Shown here: in pieces, positions 7,709 to 14,356 of the stretch
Layout: every line of letters starts with the position of its first letter
Position numbering within the stretch: the stretch's first letter is position 1
Assembly (NCBI GenBank): GCA_035644475.1
Contig: DASQOL010000156.1
Span: 1 to 40,459 of the forward strand
From: FEN-1219 sp035644475
Lineage (GTDB): Bacteria; Pseudomonadota; Gammaproteobacteria; Steroidobacterales; Rariloculaceae
Length of the DNA: 40,459 bases
Reading direction: 5' to 3'
Position numbers and translations under genes: made by a program
The notes under the pieces: generated by a model
What the model saw: the letters and a program-made list of their open reading frames with translations, nothing else
Told to the model about the DNA's origin: nothing
Databases searched by the model: none

Positions 7709-7738
7709 GCGGAAAAGCAAACATGTCCCCATTTATCA
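7709..7738 (-). repeat. Stop-adjacent repeat, copy 1
   Basis: Read on the minus strand this is the TGA of the upstream gene followed by GGGGACATGTTT and CTTTTCCG. It matches copies at 10122-10200 and 10199-10228, which also begin at stop codons. It is probably a REP-like element related to those mobilised by REP-associated tyrosine transposases; no such transposase is nearby. Confidence 0.6.
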
Positions 7739-8365
7739 CTCGACCACGAGCGCGTAAGTCACGGCTTGGCGCATGCTCGGCAGCACGCCGCCGAAGTTGA
7801 GCTCGTGCGTGCCGGGCTCGAGCGGCCTCAACATCACGTAGTAGCCGTTCGCCGCCGACGGATAGATGCGCGCCGTGGGGCGCGCGAGGCTGCCCACGTC
7901 GAAGCATTGCGTCGCCTGCCGGTAGGCTTCGGGGTGCTCGAGCCGGCGTCCGTCGAGGTCGACGATCAAATAGCTCACGGCGTCGGTGATTCGAGCCGCT
8001 TCCGCTATGAAAGCGAAGCAGTTCGCCCTGTCGTCGCGAGGCATCACGACGTAGTTGATCAGCGGGAAGAACAGGAACTTGCCCCGCGGCACGACGCATT
8101 TGCGGATCGTGCGGGCGGTGCCGTACGTGCCCGCGAGGAACCAGACGTCGCCCTGTTGGCGGCTCGCGCAGCGCTCCCCGGTTTCGTCCGCGATCGGGCT
8201 GTCGCGCCTGTCGAAGGACGCGGCCCATTGCCACCAGGCTTGCGACCACGCGGCCTGCGTGAGGCCCGCGACCGGCTGGTCGGGCGGCACGGCGACCGGT
8301 GCCTCGGCGGCGCACGGCCCGCTTGCAACGAGGGCGGCGATAACTGCGGCTAGCGAACTGCGCAT
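7736..8365 (-). CDS. Exported hypothetical protein, Trp-rich N-terminus
   Basis: 209 residues from ATG 8365; a longer upstream frame is ignored because a signal peptide starts here (MRSSLAAVIAALVASGPCAAEA). The mature protein opens with a tryptophan-rich motif (AAWSQAWWQWAASF). It continues with VWFLAGTYG, a CVVPRGKFLFFPLIN segment, and a beta-rich end with a Gly-Thr-His turn (EPGTHELNFGG). Three or four cysteines (ERC, RKC, ANC, QCF) could form disulfides. The pattern matches a recurrent periplasmic family of unknown function in Proteobacteria and Acidobacteria. No catalytic residues can be named. It is divergent from the ParA gene and ends directly in a repeat element. Confidence 0.7.
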   Translation of the reverse strand: MRSSLAAVIAALVASGPCAAEAPVAVPPDQPVAGLTQAAWSQAWWQWAASFDRRDSPIADETGERCASRQQGDVWFLAGTYGTARTIRKCVVPRGKFLFFPLINYVVMPRDDRANCFAFIAEAARITDAVSYLIVDLDGRRLEHPEAYRQATQCFDVGSLARPTARIYPSAANGYYVMLRPLEPGTHELNFGGVLPSMRQAVTYALVVE

Positions 8366-8549
8366 GGCGAGCACATTACCGATTCCGGGCCCGGATCGGG
8401 AGGGCGGTAGGCGGCAGTTTTTGGCCTTTTGAACGCCGCGCAACGGCGCGGCTGTGACCGGCGTCCTACTTTTCTCGGAACCGCGGCACCTATGATTCCA
8501 CTCGAGCCCTGCGGATTGCCGCGGGGCCGCTACCGAGTCGACATAACGA

Positions 8550-9260
8550 ATGAACTCCACGTTGGTCATCAACGCGAAGGGCGGCGTCGGCAAAACGACG
8601 GTCGTCACCAATCTCGCGAGCTACTTCGCGTCGCGCCGGATCCCAACGACGATCGCCGATTGCGACCCGCAAGGCTCCAGCTTGAACTGGATCCAACAGC
8701 GCTCGCCGGACGCGTTCAAGGTTCACGGCGCGGACCTGTCGCCGCGGGGCGCGCCGGGCGCTTCGATCACGCGCCGCCAGATCCCGCGCGAGACGAAACA
8801 GTTGATCATCGATGCGCCGGCCGGCCCGTCGCGGCTGTTGCTGCAAGACCTGCTGGCCCGAACGCAGGCGATCCTGATTCCGGTGGCGCCGTCGGCGATC
8901 GACGTGCATGCGACCGCGAACTTCATCAAGGAGCTGCTGCTGGTCGGGCAGGTGCGCTTTCGCAACATCCGCGTCGCCGTGGTCGCGAACCGCGTGCGCA
9001 GCGCGCGGCCCGTCTACGCGCCGCTCGAGAAGTTCGTCGCGTCGCTCCAAATCTCGTTCCTCACCAAGATCAGCGACTCGGACGCGTACGTGGACGCCGC
9101 CGAGAACGGGCTCGGCGTGTTCGAGATGCCCGTAGACATCTGCGGTGCCGAGCAGCGCGAGTTCCTGCCGGTGGTGCAGTGGGTGCAGGGCGAGGAGCCG
9201 GTCGCGACCCCCGAGGTGAGCAACGTCGTGCCGCTGCGCGCCGAGAGCTTGGCGAGCTGA
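8550..9260 (+). CDS. ParA/MinD-type ATPase, orphan
   Basis: 236 residues with the deviant Walker A KGGVGKTT near residue 10, the switch motif DCDPQGSSLNW near residue 38 and a hydrophobic LIIDAP strand near residue 95 (Walker B). These are the hallmarks of ParA-superfamily dimeric ATPases that position DNA, chemoreceptors, flagella or storage granules by surface gradients. The N-terminal DNA-binding domain of plasmid ParA is absent, so it is a short chromosomal type. No ParB or obvious cargo gene is adjacent. Downstream is a block of short repeats and then the LiaF-like gene. It may have a trans-encoded cargo or be a relic of mobile DNA. Confidence 0.85.
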   Translation: MNSTLVINAKGGVGKTTVVTNLASYFASRRIPTTIADCDPQGSSLNWIQQRSPDAFKVHGADLSPRGAPGASITRRQIPRETKQLIIDAPAGPSRLLLQDLLARTQAILIPVAPSAIDVHATANFIKELLLVGQVRFRNIRVAVVANRVRSARPVYAPLEKFVASLQISFLTKISDSDAYVDAAENGLGVFEMPVDICGAEQREFLPVVQWVQGEEPVATPEVSNVVPLRAESLAS

Positions 9261-9297
9261 CCGGGCGAGCGCGGCCCACCCGCCGGCGGCGTCAGGC

Positions 9298-9352
9298 CGG
9301 GGTGCCTGGCACTGGGGTGCCTGGCACTGGGGTCTGACCCCACTGACCCCAA
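9298..9352. repeat. Tandem GGGGTGCCTGGCACT units plus GGGGTCTGACCCC palindrome
   Basis: Two 15-bp units, each holding the palindrome TGCCTGGCA, are followed by the near-palindrome GGGGTCTGACCCC and two ACTGACCCC repeats. The block sits between the ParA and LiaF-like genes. Similar GGGTCTGACCCC elements recur in many Gammaproteobacteria as REP/BIME-like intergenic repeats. It may form a small cruciform or transcript hairpin. Confidence 0.65.
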
Positions 9353-9464
9353 CTGACCCCGCTCGGCAGCCCCCTCATCGAGGCGGCCAATCCATTCCCT
9401 CCCGGACGGCCGCCGGTTATCCTTCCGTTTCGGAAACCATCGTTGCCGTCAGGGGGATCTCGAT

Positions 9465-10124
9465 ATGCCAGTGGCACCGCAAGACCGCCCGGTCGCGTCC
9501 GTGCGCGAGGAGACGATCGACCGGCTCATCGTGAATTACGGTCACGGCAAGCTCTCGCTCGAGGCGTTCGAGCGCCGCCTCGACCAGGCGCTCGAAGCGA
9601 AGACGGCGGACCAGCTGCTGCCGCTCGTGGCCGACCTCGAGCTCACCACCGACAAGGCCTATTCCGAGGCCAAGCGCGAGGAGCTGGCGCCGCACGCACC
9701 CTCCGGCGGCGCGCACGAAATCGAGCACATGTTCCACATCTTCGGCGGCAGTAACCGCCGCGGAGCGTGGACGGTGCCCCCCGAGATCCGGATGTTCAAC
9801 ATCTTCGGCGGCGGGGAGCTCGACTTCAGCAAGGCGGTGTTCACGCAGCCGGTGACGCGGATCAAGCTGCTGTGCCTGTTCGGCGGCGCGGAAATCCGCG
9901 TGGCCGAGGACCATAACGTGCTCTCGAAGGCGATATGCATCTTCGGCGGAATCGACAATCGCTCGGGAGGGATGCAGCGCCCGGGCGCGCCGACGATCGT
10001 GATCGAAGGATTCGTGCTGTTCGGCGGCGCCAGCATCCGCGTGAAGAAGTCGGTGCGCGAGCGGTGGATGCAGTTCGCCGAGCACCTCAAGACCGCGCTC
10101 GGCCCGATCCACGACCGCTACTAA
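9465..10124 (+). CDS. DUF1707/LiaF-like soluble protein
   Basis: 219 residues from ATG 9465 with a GGGGGAT ribosome site. Residues ~12-65 form a DUF1707/SHOCT-like helical module (REETIDRLIVNYGHGKLSLEAFERRL). From ~85 on there are five spaced beta turns with the phrase (I/L)FGG, the signature of the LiaF/YvqF C-terminal beta-helix (cell-wall-active antibiotic response family). Unlike Bacillus LiaF, no membrane helices are present, so this is cytoplasmic or peripheral. LiaF proteins modulate LiaRS envelope-stress signalling in Firmicutes; here no adjacent LiaRS pair exists, so only an envelope-stress link is suggested. The stop codon is followed at once by a repeat hairpin. Confidence 0.8.
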   Translation: MPVAPQDRPVASVREETIDRLIVNYGHGKLSLEAFERRLDQALEAKTADQLLPLVADLELTTDKAYSEAKREELAPHAPSGGAHEIEHMFHIFGGSNRRGAWTVPPEIRMFNIFGGGELDFSKAVFTQPVTRIKLLCLFGGAEIRVAEDHNVLSKAICIFGGIDNRSGGMQRPGAPTIVIEGFVLFGGASIRVKKSVRERWMQFAEHLKTALGPIHDRY

Positions 10125-10200
10125 AAGTAGGGACATGTTGCCTTTTCCGGTACGGCGACACCCGTCGCCACCGGAAAAAGGCAACATGTCCCTATTTTCT
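10122..10200. repeat. Stop-adjacent repeat, copy 2: long hairpin, possible bidirectional terminator
   Basis: Beginning at the TAA of the LiaF-like gene, the arms TAGGGACATGTTGCC(TTTT)CCGG and CCGG(AAAAA)GGCAACATGTCCCTA pair over about 25 bp with one bulge. Inside, GGCGAC and GTCGCC form a second stem. The right arm runs into TTTT. It separates two convergent genes and could terminate both. It is also a REP-like mobile repeat. Confidence 0.7.
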
Positions 10201-10228
10201 TCGGAAAAGTAACCTGTCCCTGTTTTCA
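10199..10228 (-). repeat. Stop-adjacent repeat, copy 3
   Basis: On the minus strand the TGA of the EAL-domain gene is followed by AAACAGGGACAGGTTACTTTTCCG, a variant of the other two copies (GGGACAGG instead of GGGACATG). Confidence 0.6.
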
Positions 10229-11968
10229 CGCTTCGGGGAAGCGGGCGCTGAGTAGGCCGTCGAGCCGCTCGGGGCTCACGGGCGGGCTGTAGAAGTAGCC
10301 CTGCACCACCGCGCAACGCGCCGCGGCCACGGTCGCGAGCTCGGTCGGCGTCTCCACGCCCTCGGCCACCACCGTGAGGCCGAGCTCGCGCGCCATGGCG
10401 ACCACGTTCGCGAACAGCTTCTTCGAGCGCTCGTCACGGCCTTGCGGCAACAGCGACCGGTCGATCTTGAGCTTCTTGAACGCGAAGCGCGTGAGGTTGC
10501 TCATGTTCGCGTAGCCGGTGCCGAAGTCGTCGATCGCGAGCGTCACGCCGAGCTCGCGCAGGCCGGCGAGGCAACTGGCGATCGCCTCGTTCTGCTCGAT
10601 CGCGGCCGACTCGGTGATCTCGAGCACGAGGCACTGCGGCGGCAGCCGGTGCTGCGCGAGCGCGGCCTCGACCCTTTCGACGAACGACGCGCGGTCGCGG
10701 AGCTGCAGCGGCGACACGTTGATCGCCACGTCCTGCGGCGCGAGCCCGCGCGCGCGCCAGAGCATGAACTGCGCGACCACCTGGTCGAGAATCCAGCCGC
10801 CGAGCTCGTTGATGAGCCCGAGCTCCTCCGCTACCGGCACGAATTCCTTGGGGCTCACGAGCCCGCGCTGCGGATGCTGCCAGCGCAGCAGCGCCTCGAG
10901 CCCCACGATCTGCCCCGAAGTGATCTCCACCTGCGGCTGATACACGAGGTGGAACGCGCGCGCGGCCACGGCCTCGCGCAGATCGGACTCGAGCTGCAGC
11001 TTGCCGCGCAGCGCCTTGACGAGATGCTGCTGGTACAACTGCATCGTCGCGCCGCCGCGGCTGCTCGCCGTCATCATCGCGGTGTGCGCCTGGTCGACGA
11101 GGTCGTCGAACTGCGGCTCGTCGGCGGCCGACACCGTGGCGCCGAGACTCGCCGTGACGGTGATCCGGTGATCGAGCACGGGGATCGGCCGCGAGAAGAG
11201 CTCGTCGAGACTGCGCTCGATGTGCGCGATGCGGTCGGTCGGGTCGTCGTCCGTCGTCAGCACGAGGAAGTTGCCGGGCCCGTCGGGACAGAGGAAATAG
11301 TGCTGCGCGAGCCCGCGCGAGAGCACGGCGGCGACGGCGCGAGAGAACTCCTCGCCGAACTGCTGGCCGAAGCTCGCGACGATGTTCGGGTACTGATCGA
11401 TGCGCAGCATGAGCATGCAGACCGAGCCGCTGTCGGACCGCGCGCCCGCGACCAGGCTCGGGAAGAGCCGCTTGAGATACGCGCGCGTCGGCAGGCCGGT
11501 GGCGGCGTCGCGCGCCGCGAAGCCCGGTGTTTCCGTCGCGCGCAGCGACGCGGCGCGCGAGAACGCCTCCGCGATGTTCGCGCGCAGCAGCGCCGGGTCG
11601 ATCGGCTTGGTCAGGAACTTGTAGATGGCGCCGGTGCCCATCGCCTGCGTGATGTCCTGGATCTCCGCGGCGCCCGAGAGGATCAGGCGCACGGTGTTGG
11701 GATACAGGTCGCGCACGGCGGCCAGGAGCTCCGTGCCCTTCTTACCCGGCATCCGCTGGTCCGAGAGCACGACGTCGACGGTGTTCTTCGCGAGCACGCC
11801 GAGCGCGTCGTCGGCGCTGTTCGCCGTCAGAACTCGATAGTTGTCGCGCCGCAGGATGCGCGCGAGCGACGAGCAGACGTGCGGCTCGTCGTCGACGAGG
11901 AGCAGCGTGTCGGGCCGCGGCGCGCCCGGCGCGTCGGCGGCGGCGCGCAACGAAGACTCTTCGCTCAT
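10226..11968 (-). CDS. Response regulator with degenerate GGDEF and EAL phosphodiesterase domains
   Basis: 580 residues. A receiver domain (residues ~20-135) has acidic pocket D26/D27, phospho-acceptor D70 and K121. A GGDEF-like region (~150-305) has lost its active site (PDGPGNF where GGDEF should be). The EAL domain (~320-575) keeps the catalytic set: EAL at 358-360, N417, E450, DDFGTGY at 480-486, K501, EGVET at 536-540 and Q556. It should therefore hydrolyse c-di-GMP under control of phosphorylation. ATG 11968 overlaps the upstream TGA by 4 bases and has a strong GGGGAGGG site. It is the last gene of the four-gene kinase operon. The degenerate GGDEF may bind GTP allosterically (inference from the family). 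Confidence 0.93.
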   Translation of the reverse strand: MSEESSLRAAADAPGAPRPDTLLLVDDEPHVCSSLARILRRDNYRVLTANSADDALGVLAKNTVDVVLSDQRMPGKKGTELLAAVRDLYPNTVRLILSGAAEIQDITQAMGTGAIYKFLTKPIDPALLRANIAEAFSRAASLRATETPGFAARDAATGLPTRAYLKRLFPSLVAGARSDSGSVCMLMLRIDQYPNIVASFGQQFGEEFSRAVAAVLSRGLAQHYFLCPDGPGNFLVLTTDDDPTDRIAHIERSLDELFSRPIPVLDHRITVTASLGATVSAADEPQFDDLVDQAHTAMMTASSRGGATMQLYQQHLVKALRGKLQLESDLREAVAARAFHLVYQPQVEITSGQIVGLEALLRWQHPQRGLVSPKEFVPVAEELGLINELGGWILDQVVAQFMLWRARGLAPQDVAINVSPLQLRDRASFVERVEAALAQHRLPPQCLVLEITESAAIEQNEAIASCLAGLRELGVTLAIDDFGTGYANMSNLTRFAFKKLKIDRSLLPQGRDERSKKLFANVVAMARELGLTVVAEGVETPTELATVAAARCAVVQGYFYSPPVSPERLDGLLSARFPEA

Positions 11969-13167
11969 TCGCCCTCCCCTGCGGCGGCCGCGAGCTTCGC
12001 GACCAGCACGCGCTTGGTAAGCTCGCCGCTTCTCTGAAACATCACCAGGTGCTCGCGCGTCGCGGGCGTGATCTCTTGACCGTGCATCAGCAGCATCACT
12101 CCGTGATCGGTATGAATGTCCTCTTGCACCACCATGCCGAGCTCCAGCTCCTCGGGGAACACGCGCACGACCTCGCGCGCGCTCGCGAAATGGTCGGACT
12201 TAGCGAGCGCCTCGAGCACGAGCGGGTCGACCTTGCCGGGGCTCTTCTTGAGCTTGTCGACGATCGCGGCTTCCGACAGACCCTGCTGCTGCAGCTCGTC
12301 GTGCCGCAAGACCACGCGCAGGATCCGCGCCTCGACCGGGATCCGGTCCTTCTTCACGTCGTCGCTCGGGAATCCGGTGCCGTCGTAGTTCTTGTTCTGA
12401 TAGAGAATGATCTTGGCCACTCGGCCGAGCCGCGGGATGCGGCCGATCAGGTCCGCGCCGAGCAGCGGGTGCGCCGCGAACTCGTCGGCCTCGCCGTCGG
12501 TGAGCGCCTCGCCGTGCGCGCGCTTTTCGAGAATCTCGGGCGCCATGGTCACGCAGCCGAGCTGCGAGAGCAGCGCCGCCGCGTCGAGCTCCCAACCCTT
12601 CACCCCCGGCACGTGCTTCGCGATCTCGCGCGCCTTGCGCCGCAGCCGCGCCGTGCGCCCGAACGCTTCCGGCTTCACGATCGCTAGCAGATCTGCGAGC
12701 ACCTTGATGCTGCCCTTCAAGGTCTGCTCGAGCAGCTCCTTCTCGGCAGTCACGAGCTCGTACTGGCGCGCGGCGAGTCCCACGACGTGCCTGAGGGCAT
12801 CGGCCTCGCACGGCTTGTTCAAGAACTTGAACACCTCGCCCGCGTTGACCGCCTGCACGGCGGTCTCCTGGTCCATGTTGCCGGTGAGCATGATGCGCAC
12901 CGACAGAGGCGAGACGTCGCTCACGCGCTGCAGGAGCTCGATGCCGTCCATGCCCGGCATGCGGCAGTCCGACACGATGACGCCGAACGGCTCGCCTTGC
13001 TCGAGCAGCTGCAGCGCTTCCGCGCCGGACAGCGCCGTGTGCACGTCGAAGTCGCCGCGCAGGCTGCGGCGCACGCCGTTCAGCACGTTCTCCTCGTCAT
13101 CGACGAACAGCACTCTCGCCTTGCTAGTCTTGCTCATCGCCGTCTTGCTCATCGCGGTCTTGGTCAT
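11965..13167 (-). CDS. Response regulator with degenerate HD-GYP output
   Basis: 400 residues. Receiver residues ~17-130: FVDDEE, phospho-acceptor D67 and K118. The C-terminal region aligns in layout with HD-GYP domains but key residues are changed: LLSQLG stands where LLHDIGK is expected, and YQNKNYDGTGFP replaces HHE.WDGTGYP. A histidine in FAAHPLLGADLI is kept. A terminal domain (ELGMVVQEDI...LLMHGQEIT) is typical of the RpfG/HD-GYP regulator tail. Metal-dependent phosphodiesterase activity is doubtful, so a binding or scaffold role is more likely. Three possible ATG starts (13167, 13152, 13137) lie in a 15-bp repeat; all overlap the preceding gene. Confidence 0.88.
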   Translation of the reverse strand: MTKTAMSKTAMSKTSKARVLFVDDEENVLNGVRRSLRGDFDVHTALSGAEALQLLEQGEPFGVIVSDCRMPGMDGIELLQRVSDVSPLSVRIMLTGNMDQETAVQAVNAGEVFKFLNKPCEADALRHVVGLAARQYELVTAEKELLEQTLKGSIKVLADLLAIVKPEAFGRTARLRRKAREIAKHVPGVKGWELDAAALLSQLGCVTMAPEILEKRAHGEALTDGEADEFAAHPLLGADLIGRIPRLGRVAKIILYQNKNYDGTGFPSDDVKKDRIPVEARILRVVLRHDELQQQGLSEAAIVDKLKKSPGKVDPLVLEALAKSDHFASAREVVRVFPEELELGMVVQEDIHTDHGVMLLMHGQEITPATREHLVMFQRSGELTKRVLVAKLAAAAGEGE

Positions 13168-13168
13168 C
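13124..13168 (-). repeat. 15-bp tandem repeat shared by two overlapping reading frames
   Basis: Three units (GATGACCAAGACCGC, GATGAGCAAGACGGC, GATGAGCAAGAC) precede the TAG of the HDOD gene. In one frame they encode the DDQDR/DEQDG tail; in the +1 frame they encode MTKTA/MSKTA/MSKT, giving three start codons for the HD-GYP-like regulator. Confidence 0.8.
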
Positions 13169-14356
13169 GGTGTTGGCCACGATTCGCGCAGCCTCCTCGC
13201 GCCACTTGGGTAGACTGCCGGCGCAGCCCACCACCTCGAGATAATCGAGGTCGAGCTTCGTCTCGAACCCCTCCCTCCCCATCGCCTCGAGCACGAGCGC
13301 GCTCGCGGCGTGCACCGCGGTGAGCGGCGCGATCTTCTGGTACGAGCAGGCGCTCGGCCGGTCGTGATAGGCGATCGCCTCCACGATCCGGTCCGACAGC
13401 CCCCAGAGGCCCATCAAGTACGCGCCGATGCGGCCGTGATCGCAGCCGAACACCTCGAGCTCGCGCGCGGCGAGCGAGCCTTTGCCGCTCTCCGCGTGGC
13501 GGCGCGCGTCGCGATACTCGTTCGGCAAGCGCGCCGCGAGCACCAGCGCGCCGATGTCGTGCAGCATGCCGGCCTGGAACGACTCGGCGTGCACGATCGG
13601 GTCGTCGCTCGCGAGCTGCGCGATCGCCTTCGCGAGCGCGGCCGTGAGCGAGCTGTGCCGCCACAGCTGCTGGAAGAAGTCGAGGTCCACCGTCTCGAAC
13701 GCGGAGAACGCCGAGTGCGATGCCACGAGCGAGCGGATCACGTCCACGCCCAAGTAGCTCACCGCTTGGTCGATATCTGCGACGCGCCGCCCGAGACCGA
13801 AGAAGGCCGAGTTCACGAGCTGCAGCACCTTCGCGGTCATCGAAAGATCTTGGCCGATGATCGCCGCGACCCGCGCCAGCGACGCGTCCTCGCGCGCGAT
13901 CTCGTCCGTGATCGCCTGGTAGAGCTTGGGCAGGCTCGGCAGCTTGCCGAGCTGGCACACGGTATCGGCGAGCCCCGCGTCGACGAGGAAGCCCCGGAGC
14001 TCGCACGCGCGCGAGACGGTGGCGCGCAACGTGTCGGCGTCGCACGGCTTCGCGAGAAACTGGTGAGCGAGGCCCACCGAGCGGAGCGACCCCTCGCGCT
14101 CCGCATGGCCCGACAGCACGATCCGCGCGATGCCGGGCTTGAGCTCCCGGACCTTCGTGAGCACTTCCGCGCCGTCCATCTGCGGCATCTTCATGTCGAC
14201 CACGATCGCGTCGTAAGGACGCTGCTCGAGCAGCTCGAGCACCTTGCGCGGATCGTCGATGAACGTCATGTCCCACTCGTTGCGCATCGGGCGCAACATG
14301 CGCGTGAGGCCCTGCAGGACCTTGATCTCGTCGTCGACGAAGAGAATGTGTCTCAC
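13124..14356 (-). CDS. Response regulator with HDOD output domain
   Basis: 410 residues from GTG 14356, overlapping the kinase stop by 4 bases. The receiver domain carries FVDDE, phospho-acceptor D54 and K103. An HDOD domain follows from ~135 to ~335, with KLPSLPKLYQAI at its start, an LVNSAFFGLGRRV motif and AGMLHDIGALVL in the middle. HDOD proteins are non-catalytic relatives of HD phosphohydrolases that act in signalling, chemotaxis or nucleic-acid binding. The C-terminus ends in repeated DEQDGDEQD, encoded by the same 15-bp repeat that provides the start codons of the next gene. It is the second gene of the operon. Confidence 0.92.
   Translation of the reverse strand: MRHILFVDDEIKVLQGLTRMLRPMRNEWDMTFIDDPRKVLELLEQRPYDAIVVDMKMPQMDGAEVLTKVRELKPGIARIVLSGHAEREGSLRSVGLAHQFLAKPCDADTLRATVSRACELRGFLVDAGLADTVCQLGKLPSLPKLYQAITDEIAREDASLARVAAIIGQDLSMTAKVLQLVNSAFFGLGRRVADIDQAVSYLGVDVIRSLVASHSAFSAFETVDLDFFQQLWRHSSLTAALAKAIAQLASDDPIVHAESFQAGMLHDIGALVLAARLPNEYRDARRHAESGKGSLAARELEVFGCDHGRIGAYLMGLWGLSDRIVEAIAYHDRPSACSYQKIAPLTAVHAASALVLEAMGREGFETKLDLDYLEVVGCAGSLPKWREEAARIVANTDDQDRDEQDGDEQD

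Noticed and set aside
8435..8452. GCCGCGC-AACG-GCGCGGC hairpin between divergent genes
   Set aside because: Perfect 7-bp stem but no T-run and no gene ending there; common by chance in GC-rich DNA.
10442..12037. Long plus-strand frame opposite the EAL gene
   Set aside because: Arg/Glu-rich shadow of a high-GC gene; no family features. Similar shadows opposite the other large genes are ignored.
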